The translations under genes and the position numbers were made by a program. A model generated the notes under the pieces. It was given only the letters and a program-made list of their open reading frames with translations, ran no database searches and was not told the origin of the DNA. From Pyropia yezoensis (Eukaryota; Rhodophyta; Bangiophyceae; Bangiales; Bangiaceae), in assembly GCA_009829735.1 (NCBI GenBank), contig CM020618.1, positions 33,270,894-33,334,893 of the forward strand: a stretch of 64,000 bases of DNA, read 5' to 3'. Positions 32,146 to 43,399 of this stretch are shown here, piece after piece; position 1 is the first letter of the stretch; the number at the start of each line of letters is the position of its first letter.

Positions 32146-32468
32146 GTGGTTGTTGCAGTGTGCTTGTTGCCAGTTGGGCTCTGTTAGCCCAGTTTGCGTT
32201 TGCATGTGGGGCGTGCTTGGTGTGCCTTCTTGTGGGTGTTTGTACACTTGACGAGGAAGGGCGTGTTGGCCTATTCTGTTGGCATACCTTTTCTGTATTG
32301 ATTAAGCTTGCGTACATGGTGCTTGTTGCAGAGCCATCTTGCTCTTGAGAACCAAGCAGTGTGTTCCCAGAGGGGGGTGAGAAGGACAGCGTCCTGAGGA
32401 CATTTCTGTAGGTCAGAGACCACTTGGTCAAGTGTGTGGACGGTGGGGGCTAACAATATTCTTGTTGA

Positions 32469-33152
32469 TTAGGGTTTGTGTTGCTCAGTCCAAGTGACGT
32501 GGCTATCGCCGTCGGTCTTGGGGCGCACCGCAAGGAATGGTCGCGGCTCGAGGCGGCCACCCTTCGCCGGGCGACCGTGCCTAATCCATCTTGAGGGGGC
32601 CCACGGGGTCAGGGGGGAGGGAAGACTCTTCGTCGGAACGAGAGGCGTCGTTGGGGGGCGAATGGGCACCACAGGTGTCGACCCCCCCCCCCCCAGGGCG
32701 GTCACCCGAAATGTCATGCCCGCAAATATGTCACTGGTCACCGCCACCGTGGACGCATCGGGCGACCGGAAGGCGGGCGCGACGATGCGGCGGCCCACCT
32801 TGGCCGGGTCGACCGCAGCGGGGGCGGCGGCAGCCCCTTCCGACACCGCCTTGCGCTTCACCCGCCCATGCGTCAATAAAATGATCTTATCGGGAGGCGG
32901 CGGCCCGGTTGTCTCGTTCTTGCACAGGATCAGCTCCCCCCACGTCCTCGATTCGTGCCACGCCTTGTCGTGGCGGATACGGACGACACGCGGGAAGCGC
33001 ATGTTCATGCTGTCTTCGGCCAGGGAGTAGCACTTGACGGTCAGGACGCGTGAGTGCTCGGGTGGGATCCACACATGGGGCACGTTGGAACCCCTCATGG
33101 AGGTGCCGGCCCATTCCTCTCTTTCCCAGTACCCCCTTTTACAGTCCCACAT
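32469..33152 (-). pseudogene. DNA ligase IV-like C-terminal fragment
   Basis: About residues 23-78 read VPHVWIPPEHSRVLTVKCYS, then MRFPRVVRIRHDKAWHESRTWGEL. This matches the end of the OB-fold of ATP-dependent DNA ligases (motif VI, RFPR..RxDK), closest in my recognition to ligase IV, which joins double-strand breaks in end joining. A later SDIFAGMTFRVTALGG looks like the beginning of the first BRCT domain, but it dissolves into Pro/Gly low complexity and ends at 32469, right beside family-B copy 1. No adenylation domain (KxDG) is seen upstream. It could be a relic truncated by the retroelement, or 3' exons of a gene with unseen introns. Confidence 0.55.
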
Positions 33153-35448
33153 TCCTCAATTTACGCTCTTTCAGTCCGCTCCTCTTCATAGAGGCCAGTC
33201 AACCACGGCCGCGGCGAACTGCCGTCATGCCAGCTGTCGCTGCTACCACACAACACTGCGCTTCACAGACGACACGACCGCGACAATTGCAGAGTTCGCG
33301 CGCCGCGCGGCCAGGAGGACATCGGTGTAACAGCTGCTCATCGCGGCCGTACTCTTTTCCATCTCACGCTCCCGACAACGCAATCCACGGCGGCCGCATA
33401 GGGGCGCAGCTTCATCCAACTGTGCTGCTGCCACGCCCACCGCCCTGTACCCGGAGCTCGCCTTTCCTCTGTCTGTTTGCAGCCTCGACTAGCCGCGGCG
33501 GCCCACGTCACTCACCATCACCCGTGAGCCCTTGCCGCAGCGCAGTGCAGCGCAGGTCTCCCAGATCGCCTTATTCCACGCGCCAAACCCTGACGTAGCA
33601 TCAAGCTTTGAATTTTAGGACAAGTCGACCTACCGAACACTCTTGAACAGTCCATTGAGGCACAAAAGGTCGCGAGTAGGAAGCATAGATACATAACGCG
33701 CCTATTGCTTGCCTGGGGATATACTTTTCTTGCATTGGCACACCTTTATCACCTCGTTTGTGCTACAGGCTCTGCTTCTCTCAAGTCGAGATGGTGTCTG
33801 ATCGCCCCTTCTTTCCAGACTAACTCAGGTTCTTCAAGATGCGATCCACAGTCGACGTCCTGATCATGGAAATGTACACTACTTAGTTGTCCAAGCGGCC
33901 GTGAGACTATCTGCCAATTCCTGCTTCATAGTATTCTTGGCAGTAGGTCGACCGGCATTCGGACTCCGCTTGCAATTGCGGGGCAGCAAGGCGTCCCCGT
34001 CGCCACCGCTCTTGGCCTGAGCTGGTTGAAAAAATCAAGCAGGCTGGTGTGGCCATCGTTGCTGTGACCCGAGCACAGCCCTTCCTCGCTCAGAGTGCAT
34101 GCTTGTGGCGAATGCGGAAAGAACGGATGCTGCTCTCGATGAACCTCGTTCAGTCAGCGCTAGGGGAACGCTGGGTCATCAGTGGGCCTTCCGTTCACCG
34201 GTTCGCTAGCGCTCCATCCGCTCGGCCGCCGTTGAGTGACCGCCCGGGTGGCAACGTTTTTTGACGGTGGCGGTGCAGCCAGGATGCCGGCGCCAGGTCG
34301 CATCCGTTCGTCTACGTGGATGCATGCGATTATGGGCCCCTCACGGCGCAGACCATCCGGCTGCGTGTGCGGGTTCCCACCGCCGCGCGTGCGGGTTCCC
34401 GCAGCGTCCTGTCGGCGCGCGCTCGCGCTGAACGAGAAGTGAACCTGACGAAGCTCATGTCAATGTGTCCACAGGCATCAGAGTTCACTTCTATCATTCA
34501 GATTTCGCGCCGTCTGGTCAGGCAGGGTCCGCCACGTGTGTGGGCCGTGCCCGGGCAACGCCGGCACCGCGTGCGCGCACGGCAGCTGCCGCGAAGAGCG
34601 CTAAGAAGCCAGAACGGGGTACCCCCGCTGATATTTCCAGAGGGTGGGCTTAATTCTCGGTTACTACGTGCGTATCACGACCTCTCTCAGAGGGGGGGCC
34701 AGCTCCGCGCCATACCACACTGCACTTCCTCAAAGTCTGTAGCGATCTAAAAAACGTTCCAGATTCGGTCCCAGACTATGAGAAGAGATTGGGACTCGTC
34801 AACGGAAAAGAAAAAGTCTCCTATCCTCTCCGCGAGACCCAGAGCGTTTGAGACCTCCCGGCCACCAGTCTCTTCTCTCCCTAGACTAACGGGGTATCTT
34901 TTTCTTTCTTATAATGCCAAACGAGTTGGTCGCCACCAGCTCGGATACCAACTTGGGCCCCAAGTTGGTTTCCGAGTTGGTCGTGACCAACTCGGCACCA
35001 ACTTGGGAGTAAACGTGGCGCGCACGACTTGAATCAACTCCGTCAACTCCATTTCGCCCTCAACCCGAAACAGACGCCCGAACCCGACCTAGTCCCCGGC
35101 GGCGGCCCACAAGCGCCCGCTGGGCTCTTATTGGCCGAGAGACGTTTAGGAGCCACGTAGGGGCTCAATTGAAACCTGCGAAAGTATACGCGAGTTGGTA
35201 TCGAGCTGGTTGTGACGTTGTTGAAAACACTCTAAAAGGAATTCGAATGGGCGTGAAAGGGTGGCTGGCCATCCACGGCGTCGCAACGTGCTGCCCACAA
35301 CCCACAGCGTGTCAACGCCTGTCCTGTGCAGGATATACATCGACTGCCTCTTGGTCCGCCCCCCCAATCCCCACCTTCTTTGCATACGCGGCACCCTCCC
35401 GTGACCCTCCCGCTCCCACGCCCCCGCCTGACCGCGTCCCCACGCACC
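33153..35448. other. Gene-free stretch with hairpin cluster
   Basis: No convincing ORF. It includes a cluster of large perfect dyads at 34922-34995 and may contain the promoter of the next gene. Confidence 0.45.
34922..34995. repeat. Three consecutive hairpins with AGTTGGT/ACCAACT arms
   Basis: Hairpin 1: 34922-34930 with 34935-34943 (one mismatch). Hairpin 2: perfect 11-bp arms around one central base, 34947-34969. Hairpin 3: perfect 11-bp arms around two bases, 34972-34995. A further half-site, ACCAACTTGGG, follows at about 34997-35007. The cores resemble the family-A dyads. Confidence 0.8.
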
Positions 35449-36876
35449 ATGGTACCCCCCCCCACCCCCCCACCCCCGGCCACCGTGCTGCTGCGCGTCA
35501 AGCGCCCCCGCTCCACGGCGCCGCTGGAGACGCTCCACCTGGTCGCCCCCGCCGACGGCCGTGGCGGGCCTGTCAAGCGCCGCCGCCGGTCAGGCGTCGC
35601 GGCCGCGGCCGCCTGGTCGCGCTCCTGGTTGGGCAGCAACCCCGCCGACGCGGGAGGGGGGGACGGGGCGGCAGGGGGGTCAAGGGGCGGCGACGTCGGC
35701 GGCGGCGGTGGCGGTGGTGACGTCGGCAACGGCGGCGGCGGCGACCGCGGTGGGGACGGCGGTGGGGATGGCGGCGGCGGCGGGGATGCGCTGCGTCCTG
35801 CTGGGGGGGAGCGGCTGCCGCCGCGGCGGCTCGACGGGCCCGCCTTTCGGCGGCTGTCCTCCCTGCGGGGGCTCCAACCGTCCGTGGGGGCGGCGGCGGC
35901 GGCGGCGGCGGGGGTGAACGGCGCCGCGCCGGGCGGGGGCGAGGGGCGGCCGGCCTTCCCTCGTGCGTCACTGACCTGCGATGGCGCGGCATCGCCGCCG
36001 TCGGCTGATGCCGCCTCCGCCGCTGCTGCTGTGACGGCGGCGGCGAGCAACGGCGCCTCGGCCAATGGGGACTGGATGGAAGACGAACTACCCGACGGCG
36101 CAACGGTGGTGGACGTGACGCCCATGTCGGAGAGTCCCTCCACGCCTGCTGCCACCCTCGCACCGCTGGGTGGTTCTGCGCCCGGTGATGTGCGGGTGTC
36201 ACTGTCGCCAGCGGAGGGCTCCTCTGCCGCCTCCGCCGCCACCGCCGCCTCTACCTCTACGGCCTCTGACGGCACCGCCCCCCCGGGGCAGGGGTACGTG
36301 TACGATTACTACGTGGCAATGACCGACGCGGATGGCGGCAGCGGCCGAGGCGGCGGCGGCGACGATGATGGCGACGTCCACGCGGACGACGGCAAGGCTC
36401 CGCCTAACCCCGCCGGCGCCCCGCCTTTCGGTGTCGCAGACGGCGGCAGCAGGGGCGTCGGCGGCACGCGGCCTACCCACGGCCTCGTCTGGGCGGATTC
36501 GGTGCGCAACGTGGCACTGCTCTACGGCTTTGCCCTCTCCTCGGACGATGACGGCGGCGGCGAGACGGACCTGTTTGCGTCTGATGCGGACGCGCAGTCG
36601 GTCGACTACCCGTCGACGCCCGAAGGCGGTGGCTCGACTGACGACGACGACGACGGCAGCGGCGGCGATGATGGACGGGACGGGGGGAGCAACAGCGACA
36701 GCGACGGGGAGCGGGGGGGGGGGGAGGGGAGGGGTCGGTGGGGGGGAGGGGACGGCGGCTGCGGTGGGTCGGGGGGGGCTGGTGGGGTAGGAGGGGGGTG
36801 GGGGCTAGACGGGGCGGCGGGAAGTGACGATGAGGAGTACGACACGACGCTCTACTACGCGTCGGAGCGGCTGTAG
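35449..36876 (+). CDS. Iwr1-like protein (SLC7A6OS family), RNA polymerase II nuclear import
   Basis: 475 residues. The N-terminus after MVPPPTPPPP reads VLLRVKRPRSTAPLETLHLV, the characteristic start of Iwr1/SLC7A6OS proteins. About residues 280-290 give GYVYDYYV, matching the family's YDxYY block, and the later LVWADSVRNVALLYG..SSDDD and SVDYPSTPEGG resemble the acidic C-terminal segment ending in an N-D-Y-P-like motif. In yeast and animals Iwr1 carries assembled RNA polymerase II into the nucleus. Long Gly/Ala/Asp-rich tracts separate the motifs and make it larger than usual. The ATG at 35449 has A at -3 (CACCATGG); the frame is open upstream to 35326 in proline-rich sequence judged 5' UTR. 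No intron is evident. It is convergent with the serine protease gene. Confidence 0.6.
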   Translation: MVPPPTPPPPATVLLRVKRPRSTAPLETLHLVAPADGRGGPVKRRRRSGVAAAAAWSRSWLGSNPADAGGGDGAAGGSRGGDVGGGGGGGDVGNGGGGDRGGDGGGDGGGGGDALRPAGGERLPPRRLDGPAFRRLSSLRGLQPSVGAAAAAAAGVNGAAPGGGEGRPAFPRASLTCDGAASPPSADAASAAAAVTAAASNGASANGDWMEDELPDGATVVDVTPMSESPSTPAATLAPLGGSAPGDVRVSLSPAEGSSAASAATAASTSTASDGTAPPGQGYVYDYYVAMTDADGGSGRGGGGDDDGDVHADDGKAPPNPAGAPPFGVADGGSRGVGGTRPTHGLVWADSVRNVALLYGFALSSDDDGGGETDLFASDADAQSVDYPSTPEGGGSTDDDDDGSGGDDGRDGGSNSDSDGERGGGEGRGRWGGGDGGCGGSGGAGGVGGGWGLDGAAGSDDEEYDTTLYYASERL

Positions 36877-37866
36877 GTGGTCGCTGGGGTGCGGTGGGGC
36901 TGGGCCGGGGGTGAGGGGGGGTTGAGGCCCACACCACCGCCGTCATGCCCGCTTCTTCCGACGTATAGACGGGGGGGTGGGTAGGTGGGGAGGGGGCCGT
37001 GGCGTCGGCCCGCACCGGCCACCGCTGCGCCGCTGCGCCGCTGTCACGCTGGCCCAACGCGCCGCCGCGCCGCCGCGTCCCCGCCTCACCGACCCCCTCG
37101 CTGCCGCCCGTTGCGGGTGCGCCGCCGCGCGTGCCGTGACGGCGGTCGCACGCTGCCACTGCGTGGTAACGTCGTCGGCCAGCGGGGAGGGTGGGAGTGG
37201 GGGGTGGAACTTCCACCTTGAAGGGGGGACAGCACTCAGGGGCAATGGGGGTGCGGGGGGTGGGGTGGCCCCCGCTGGCAGCGGGTCATCGGGCGCCCCC
37301 GATCCTCCACCCCTTGCCGCCACCTATCCCTTTCGCGGTGCCGCGGCGGCGCTGCCCACCTCTCCTTCCTAAATGGGGTGTGTGAGGAGGGCGCGGTCGG
37401 CCAAGGAGTGCGGTGGCGCTCTCTGGGGCGAGTCCTTCTCCTCCCGCGTGACTTGTCCAAACTAACCCTTCTTCTCCTCTGTGTCACCACTGCACCCCAG
37501 CGACGGCGTCGGGTCGTGCCGCGACGATGTCGCTCATGGAGCGGTTATTTGCTGCGGCGGTGCGGCGGCGGTGGTGGCCGCGACGGCTGGTGGGGTAGGG
37601 GGTGTGCCCCTCGGGGACGCCGTGCTGCACACGGACGCGAGGGTTTGAGCGCCTTCCGGTCGGCAGCGCTCACCGGGACCCTGCTGGCCGACGTGGAAAC
37701 AAGCCACCGGGACCCCGCTGGCCGACGCGGAAACAAAAGTATAAACGCGAGCCGTCGTGAGAGCAGAAGCAAGACGCGACAGGTGGCCACAGCCGTCTAT
37801 CCTCCCCTCCCCCCGACATTGTCCACCTCCTCGTTCTTGCTCGCCCCGCCCCCCCCCCCTCCCCCC
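36877..37866. other. Convergent 3' intergenic region
   Basis: Lies between two genes that end toward each other. It is GC-rich with compositional ORFs; no other gene was supported. Near 37690-37735 a CGGGACCC(C/T)GCTGGCCGACG phrase is duplicated. Confidence 0.45.
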
Positions 37867-39183
37867 TCAAGTGGTGAGCTTGAGCGGTGCCACCGCCTCG
37901 GTCAGGAAGTCGTAAAAGTAGCCAATGTTGGTGTAGAATCCAGGCGCCTCTGGCTCGCACCTGTAGAAGAGGCTGCTGATGGTGCCGCTGACGAGGCCGA
38001 CAATAACAAAGCCGCCGCCGTCGCCGGGGAAGTACCCCGCCGGCCCGCCGCTGTCACCCGCACACGGCCCCGCGCCAGAGGCGGCGGCACAAAACATGTA
38101 GGGCGGGCGGGAGGCGGCGACGCTGGCATAGGCCGCTGAGCAATCGTCGCCCGCCCACACCCGCGTGCCGACGCTGCGGAGGAGGGCGGCAGGGCCAAAC
38201 AGGGCGCCAATCTTTTCGGGGAAGACCGCCCCCCAGCCCAGCGTCGTCACCGACGTGTTGACCACCGGCACGTCGCCGGCGACGCGCGCCACCCGCGCAA
38301 TCCGCAGGTCCGACTGATTGACAGCGCGGGGGGTGGCGCGGGCGTTGCCGCCGCCGCCACTGCCGCCGCCGCTGCCGCCGCCGCCGATGACGCTCCCGTT
38401 CACCCCGCCGCCCCTCGGGGTGGCCCCCGCACTCCCTACCCCGGCCACCCCCCCGCGCCCCCCCGCAGAGGCGGCGGCGGCGGCGGCTTCCACCGGCGTC
38501 GCCGCAATCCCCCCGCTCGCGCCCAATGGTGACCGCGACTCGTATTCGAGGACCGCAATGTCAAGGATGCCCACGTCGGCGCGGGCCACCGACCCGCCCG
38601 GGGGGAGGGTGACGTTGATGACCAGGTAACGGAGGCCCCCGGCCACGTCGGTGCCCCCAATCGCCACCTGATCCCCCACCGACGGCGCACAGTGGCCGGC
38701 GGTGAGGACGTGGCGGCTTGTGATGCGGGCGCCGCCACAAGTAAAGCGGGGAGGGCCGTCCCCCCGGGAGGGCGCCTTGAGCAGCCGCACCATAAAGCCG
38801 GTCAGCGACGACCGGTCCTCGGTCACCCCATTCACAATCTGGGGGCGGCGGGTAAGCACCTGCCGGGATGGTGCTGCTGTCGCTGTCGTCAACGACGACG
38901 ACGCCACAGACGGCGCCTTGTGGATGACCTGGTCCATCACGATTGGCATCACGTCGTCCGCGTCCGTGTCATTGTCGTCAGCAGCAACAGCCACAGCGGT
39001 GGCGGTGGCGGTGGTTGCTGCGACCGCTGCAGGCCCCACGGCCGCCGACGCGGCGGTGCCCCCCCCCCGCGGCACCGCGGCGGCACCCACCGCCAGCGTG
39101 GAGGCGTAGACCGCCAACGCCACCACGGCGATGACGGCAGGTCGGTGCTGCCGCCGGCGGCCCGGTGCGGACGGGCGTGCCAT
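37867..39183 (-). CDS. Secreted S1-family serine protease
   Basis: 438 residues from the ATG at 39183; the frame is open 67 codons further but only through proline-rich sequence. Residues 14-37 are hydrophobic (VIAVVALAVYASTLAVGAAA), consistent with a signal peptide. After a ~75-residue Ala/Asp-rich propeptide comes IVNGV at 116, the usual activation site. The catalytic triad is H164 (TAGHC), D208 (DIAVLEY) and S378 (GDSGGP). The residue equivalent to chymotrypsin 189 is Gly372, so a trypsin-like preference for Arg/Lys is not expected; an elastase-like pocket is possible. A Gly/Ala-rich insert (about 224-285) follows the catalytic Asp. The last residues, TNIGYFYDFLTEAV, match the C-terminal helix. 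It probably acts outside the cell or in a vacuole. No intron is seen. Confidence 0.88.
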   Translation of the reverse strand: MARPSAPGRRRQHRPAVIAVVALAVYASTLAVGAAAVPRGGGTAASAAVGPAAVAATTATATAVAVAADDNDTDADDVMPIVMDQVIHKAPSVASSSLTTATAAPSRQVLTRRPQIVNGVTEDRSSLTGFMVRLLKAPSRGDGPPRFTCGGARITSRHVLTAGHCAPSVGDQVAIGGTDVAGGLRYLVINVTLPPGGSVARADVGILDIAVLEYESRSPLGASGGIAATPVEAAAAAASAGGRGGVAGVGSAGATPRGGGVNGSVIGGGGSGGGSGGGGNARATPRAVNQSDLRIARVARVAGDVPVVNTSVTTLGWGAVFPEKIGALFGPAALLRSVGTRVWAGDDCSAAYASVAASRPPYMFCAAASGAGPCAGDSGGPAGYFPGDGGGFVIVGLVSGTISSLFYRCEPEAPGFYTNIGYFYDFLTEAVAPLKLTT

Positions 39184-42100
39184 ATTGGGGGATAGAGACG
39201 GGGGGGGGGAAATGGGGACCTGAGGGTGGAATGGAGACCAGGTTGTGGGGAGGAGGGCGGGGAAAGGGAGGGTGGAGAGATGTAGGGAGTTTGGTTGGTG
39301 GTGGGTTGGAAGGGGGAGGAGGTAGCGAATGAGGGGGAGGCACGAGGGGTGGGAAAAGGGACGACGTGCCACCCTGCCGTCCACTGCGTGACGACGGCGG
39401 TCAAGGGAAGAGGCGGGGTGGCGTCAGCCGCGGGGGGATCGTGTCGCCGCCAAGAGGGCCCACCCGCGCCCACTCCTGCTGGTGGCCCGTGGCCGCCCCC
39501 GCCGGCGGGAGGTGAGGCGGCAGTGTGCGAGTGACTCAGTGTCTGCACGCGTGGCGGCGGGTTGCCCTCCAGCCGTGCAGCCGCATCCCCCTCCCGCACC
39601 CGCCCCCCCCTCCCGCACCCGGCCCCCCCTCCCCGCCGGCACTTTCTACCCCTCCCGCAACGATCCTGGGCCTGACACCACCGCCGACGCGGTCGACTCG
39701 ATGACCGCCCCGCGGCCTCGCGCCGGCGCGGGGGCGGCGGCGGCGTCAGTGGCGCCGGCGGCGGCGGCGGCGGAGGCGGCGGGGCGGCGGCCGTAGCAGT
39801 GGCCGAGGGCGCACTCCACGCACCCCACCCTCCCCTCACCCACCGCCGACCCCCCATTCGCCCACAGGGGGACGGGCACCCAGAGAAATACCCCCGCTGG
39901 CCGTCGACGTGGTCGCGCGTCAGGGGCCACCATCACCCATTCCCGCCCCCCCCGACCCTCTCAAGATACGGGCAGCGCCCGTACTGCGGCCGCACCTTGT
40001 CGGCCGAGGCCGACCAAACCCAGCTCACGGCGAGACGGGCGCCACCCCACCAACCCCCCCCCCTCCTCATCGCTCTTAGGTAGGGTAGGGTGGGGGGGCG
40101 AGGAGGGGGGCAAGGTTGCCTTGTCACGCGCCATGGCGGGCGCGGCGCCAACGCTCAGACGGGCGGCGCGTCGGCGCGCCCTCTCGCGGACGGTCGAGCC
40201 ACTGTTGCTGCTGCAGGGGCCCTGCAGGGCCCAGCTGGGGGGGAGGAGGGAAAAGGCCGGTTGTTGCAGTGACCGCAGTGGCGCGGCCCGCAGAGGCCGG
40301 CGGGGAAGGGCGCGCACGGTGCGGGAGGGGGTGCACCGTTTTTGTTTCCTCGCGCCCCGACGAGGCTGATCAGACGAGGCTGATCTGCCGCTCCTGCCGA
40401 TGGGGGAAGCTCGCCTGGTTCCTTCGTCGGGAAAGCGTGCAGCCGAACTACATCGCGGGATGAGCCGCCCATGCCGAGCCCGAAATGCCATGTCGGTGTG
40501 CATTTAGAGAGTCATGCTGAGAACCATCCCCCGGCATGAAGTAGGATCTGGTTCGATTGTGGTTCGAAGAGAGAGCCTCGCATCGAAAGGCTCTCGGTCA
40601 GCAGAGAATGTTGAATGACCAATCAGATAGCAGAAAGCCGGTCGTGCGACTGCAGTCGCTCATGGGCAAGTGCTGGGGTGACTCTCAAAATTTGTTTGAA
40701 GTTGACTGCAGGGCCCAATCGGGCGTGGGAACCCAACATGCCTCCAGTAGCCGGCGGCACCCACGGCACCTCCCAAAGAACGCGACCACCCAGCTGGGCT
40801 GGCGACGCGTTGAGTTGCCAGGCACCTCCTCGCCGTTGCGGAGGACGCCCGCTGCAGCTGCATCAGCACCGCTCCCTGGCCCTCACCCCCTCTCTTCGCC
40901 CCACTCCCCCTCGCCTCCACTCGCGCCTCACCTCCACCCCGCTCTCGCTCTCACCCCCCCCTCTTCTCCACCACCTCCCTTGCTTCGAAGTCTTACACCG
41001 CCGGCGGCTGCCCCAGGTGGGGGACGTCGACTATGATGGGGCGATGAGCGGGTTGGCTTTGGCGGTCTCTACTCGTCCAACGAGTAGGCTGGCGTGGGCG
41101 GGCGACTTGCCGGTGGCCGGCATCATGACGGGTCGGTCGGTGTCGGCGAGCGCAGTGCCGGCAGTCGACGCGGTGGCGTCGAAGGGTGGTTCGTTCTCTT
41201 CGGGTGTCGCTGCGGGCGGGTGAGCTGCTGGTGAGTGGGTTGCCGGCGGCCGGTGCTTTGGTGACGACAAGTAGGTGAGCGCTGGTGGGTGTGCTGCCCG
41301 TAGGTGTGGTGTGTTTCTGGAGGAGAGGGTGCTCGCGGGTGTGTGCGCTACTGATGCCCGGCGCGGTGGCAGGTCGGTGGGTGTTGACAGGTGGGCTGCC
41401 GGTGGCGGTTGGGTGGACCGGGGGGTGTTGGGAATGACGGTACGGCAGTGGCTGTGATGTTGATGTTTGACAGGCGTGGCTTCGGACTTGAGGCGGCATG
41501 GTGGGGAGTGACAGAGGGGGACGGGGGTGCCGGGAGGCTGCCCGGTGTGATGGTGGCCAAGTGCCGCGGGACGGCCGGGTGCTGGGAGACACCGGTGTCC
41601 TGGCGCCGGGTGCGCTTCTTGCCGCTGTTGAGGATATCCCATAAAACCTGACGTAATCGAATATTCTCACCCAACTCCATGCAAGATCACCATGCAAGGC
41701 ACGTTTCTTATTATCAATGAACAGGAAGTGAACAGGGGAAAGTATCGTATGTGGGCCATTCTCGTGCCTGGACCAACTGGGAATAATCCTACGGTGATTA
41801 CGAGGATCGCCTCTGATGATCGGGAACCGGCATGAACGAGCCGTTCCCGGCGACGCGTGAGCTTCATGCCGGGTGCACACTTTCCGGACGTTGTCGGTGA
41901 GGGGCAAGGGATGGCGGGGGGGGGGTCAAGTCGGCGCTCCAAGCGCCGACGCGCCCCCAACGGCAAGTTGCCACGGCACAGCAGCGGCGCCAGTCCTCAC
42001 CGCACTGGCTGTCCACGCAAGCCTCTCACTAGGCCACTGGGCGGCCACCGGGAGATCCCGCTGGTGCGCCCCCCCCCCGGTACATACCAAGACCCGATGG

Positions 42101-43120
42101 TTTCGTCAGCGTCTTTGGCAATCGCGGCCGAATGACTGCCAGCCCGAATTAGCTGTGGGAGCCACAAGGCCTCCACTATCGGGGAAAGCCCTTCCTACGC
42201 GAGGGGCCATCTTGCATCGTGGTTAAGCACTCAAGGGAGGAGCAGCTCATTGGTCGGGGTTCGTCCGGTTGGAGCGAATACCACGCATCTTACCTATCTT
42301 ATGTCTGCAGATCGTCTCCGAAAGCTTAGCCAACAAAGAGACTATACAAATTTTCTTACCCGTCCACTCGCAAGCTCGACGAGCCTGCCCACCAACACGA
42401 TCAACACATCCATCATGATGATGTAGTACGAAATGGTGGTGATGGTATCAGCGTCGGAGCGAGGACGAGCTACATTCGTCCCCCTGCCAGCTTCGCCAAA
42501 TCGCAAAAGCATGCGCTCATCGGGGAGGAGGTCATAGGCGCACGGGACTATTTAGAAGTCGGAGCCCACAATACGAATTCATCGAGACACGCACCCGGGG
42601 CGGGCGGCGCGTGCGATGCCCCCGCCGCCCCGCGGCAGACAGCAAGCAGGCACCGCCGGTTGAACATCGGCCGAGTGACGTGGCGGCGTGGCGTCGGCGG
42701 TCGGTGGAGTCCCCATTTGGTCACACCCCAGAAGACGCGGCCAGGCCGCGGGTCGATGGCCAGTCGCCGGCCTCTGTGCACCAGTCGGCCCAAAAAAAGC
42801 AACGACGCCCCCGCGCGCGCACGCGTGTCGGCAGACTTGGCCCACCCCTCTTGATTTTCCTATCGTACCCGGGTCACCTGCTCGCCCGAATGACCAACCA
42901 CCTCACCAGACGACGTAGTTCTCTACGGGCCAACGGAGAGAGGAGAGTGAGGTCAGTCCCATATTGTTTTTTCAAGCCCTGGAATGGGTCTTCAGGGCCC
43001 ATCTCGAGTACAAGAAATACGTGTCGAGCGATATTCCAGCACGGCTCAGTGGTTAGAAGAATAAAGTAGGGTCGTGCAACACGCCCCTTCTTGCCAGGCG
43101 TGTCGGCGTGACACGCTATA
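39184..43120. other. Gene-free GC-rich region
   Basis: Many overlapping ORFs on both strands, all dominated by Pro, Arg, Gly or Ala, with no motif I recognise. A 14-bp direct duplication ending TGATCA/T lies at 40359-40386. The longest frame (minus, 40993-41907) has no recognisable feature and is not called. Confidence 0.45.
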
Positions 43121-43235
43121 GTGCGTCCCGTAAAAAGTAGACGTGCACGTGTCGTGATCATGTCAAATATCGGGCACTGGACCAATGAAACCCACACTGC
43201 ACGACCTGTGCACGTCCACTTTTTACGGGACGCAC
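43121..43235. repeat. Inverted repeat, 28-bp arms, possible MITE or element end
   Basis: Arms at 43121-43148 and 43208-43235 are complementary with one mismatch and are separated by 59 bases. They begin and end GTGCGTCCCG / CGGGACGCAC. A third related copy in direct orientation starts at about 43242 (GTGCATCCCCCAAAAAGTAG), and a reverse copy lies near 51030-51052. Confidence 0.75.
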
Positions 43236-43399
43236 AATATTGTGCATCCCCCAAAAAGTAGACGTGTCGCAGTCGTGAACATGCAATTCGTGTGCACCAC
43301 ATGCCTGGCACGTGCTTGGAAGCTGTAAATTGCCAAGCAATTCGTGAGCACTCGTGCACAATGGGTGATTCTCATTCGCTGCGCAATATTGATCGCTAG

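Larger units (their letters stand above)
29108..32447 (-). mobile_element. Family-B retroelement, truncated copy 1
   Basis: Aligns by eye with 56541-59710: LTR-like part, leader, antisense ORF and the following non-coding stretch. It stops before the chromodomain. By analogy with copy 2 the element sense is minus. It begins 12 bp after the solo family-A LTR. Confidence 0.7.

Noticed and set aside
40993-41907. A 304-codon minus-strand ORF
   Set aside because: Rich in Thr/Pro/His/Arg with no motif; other frames over the same DNA are equally open.
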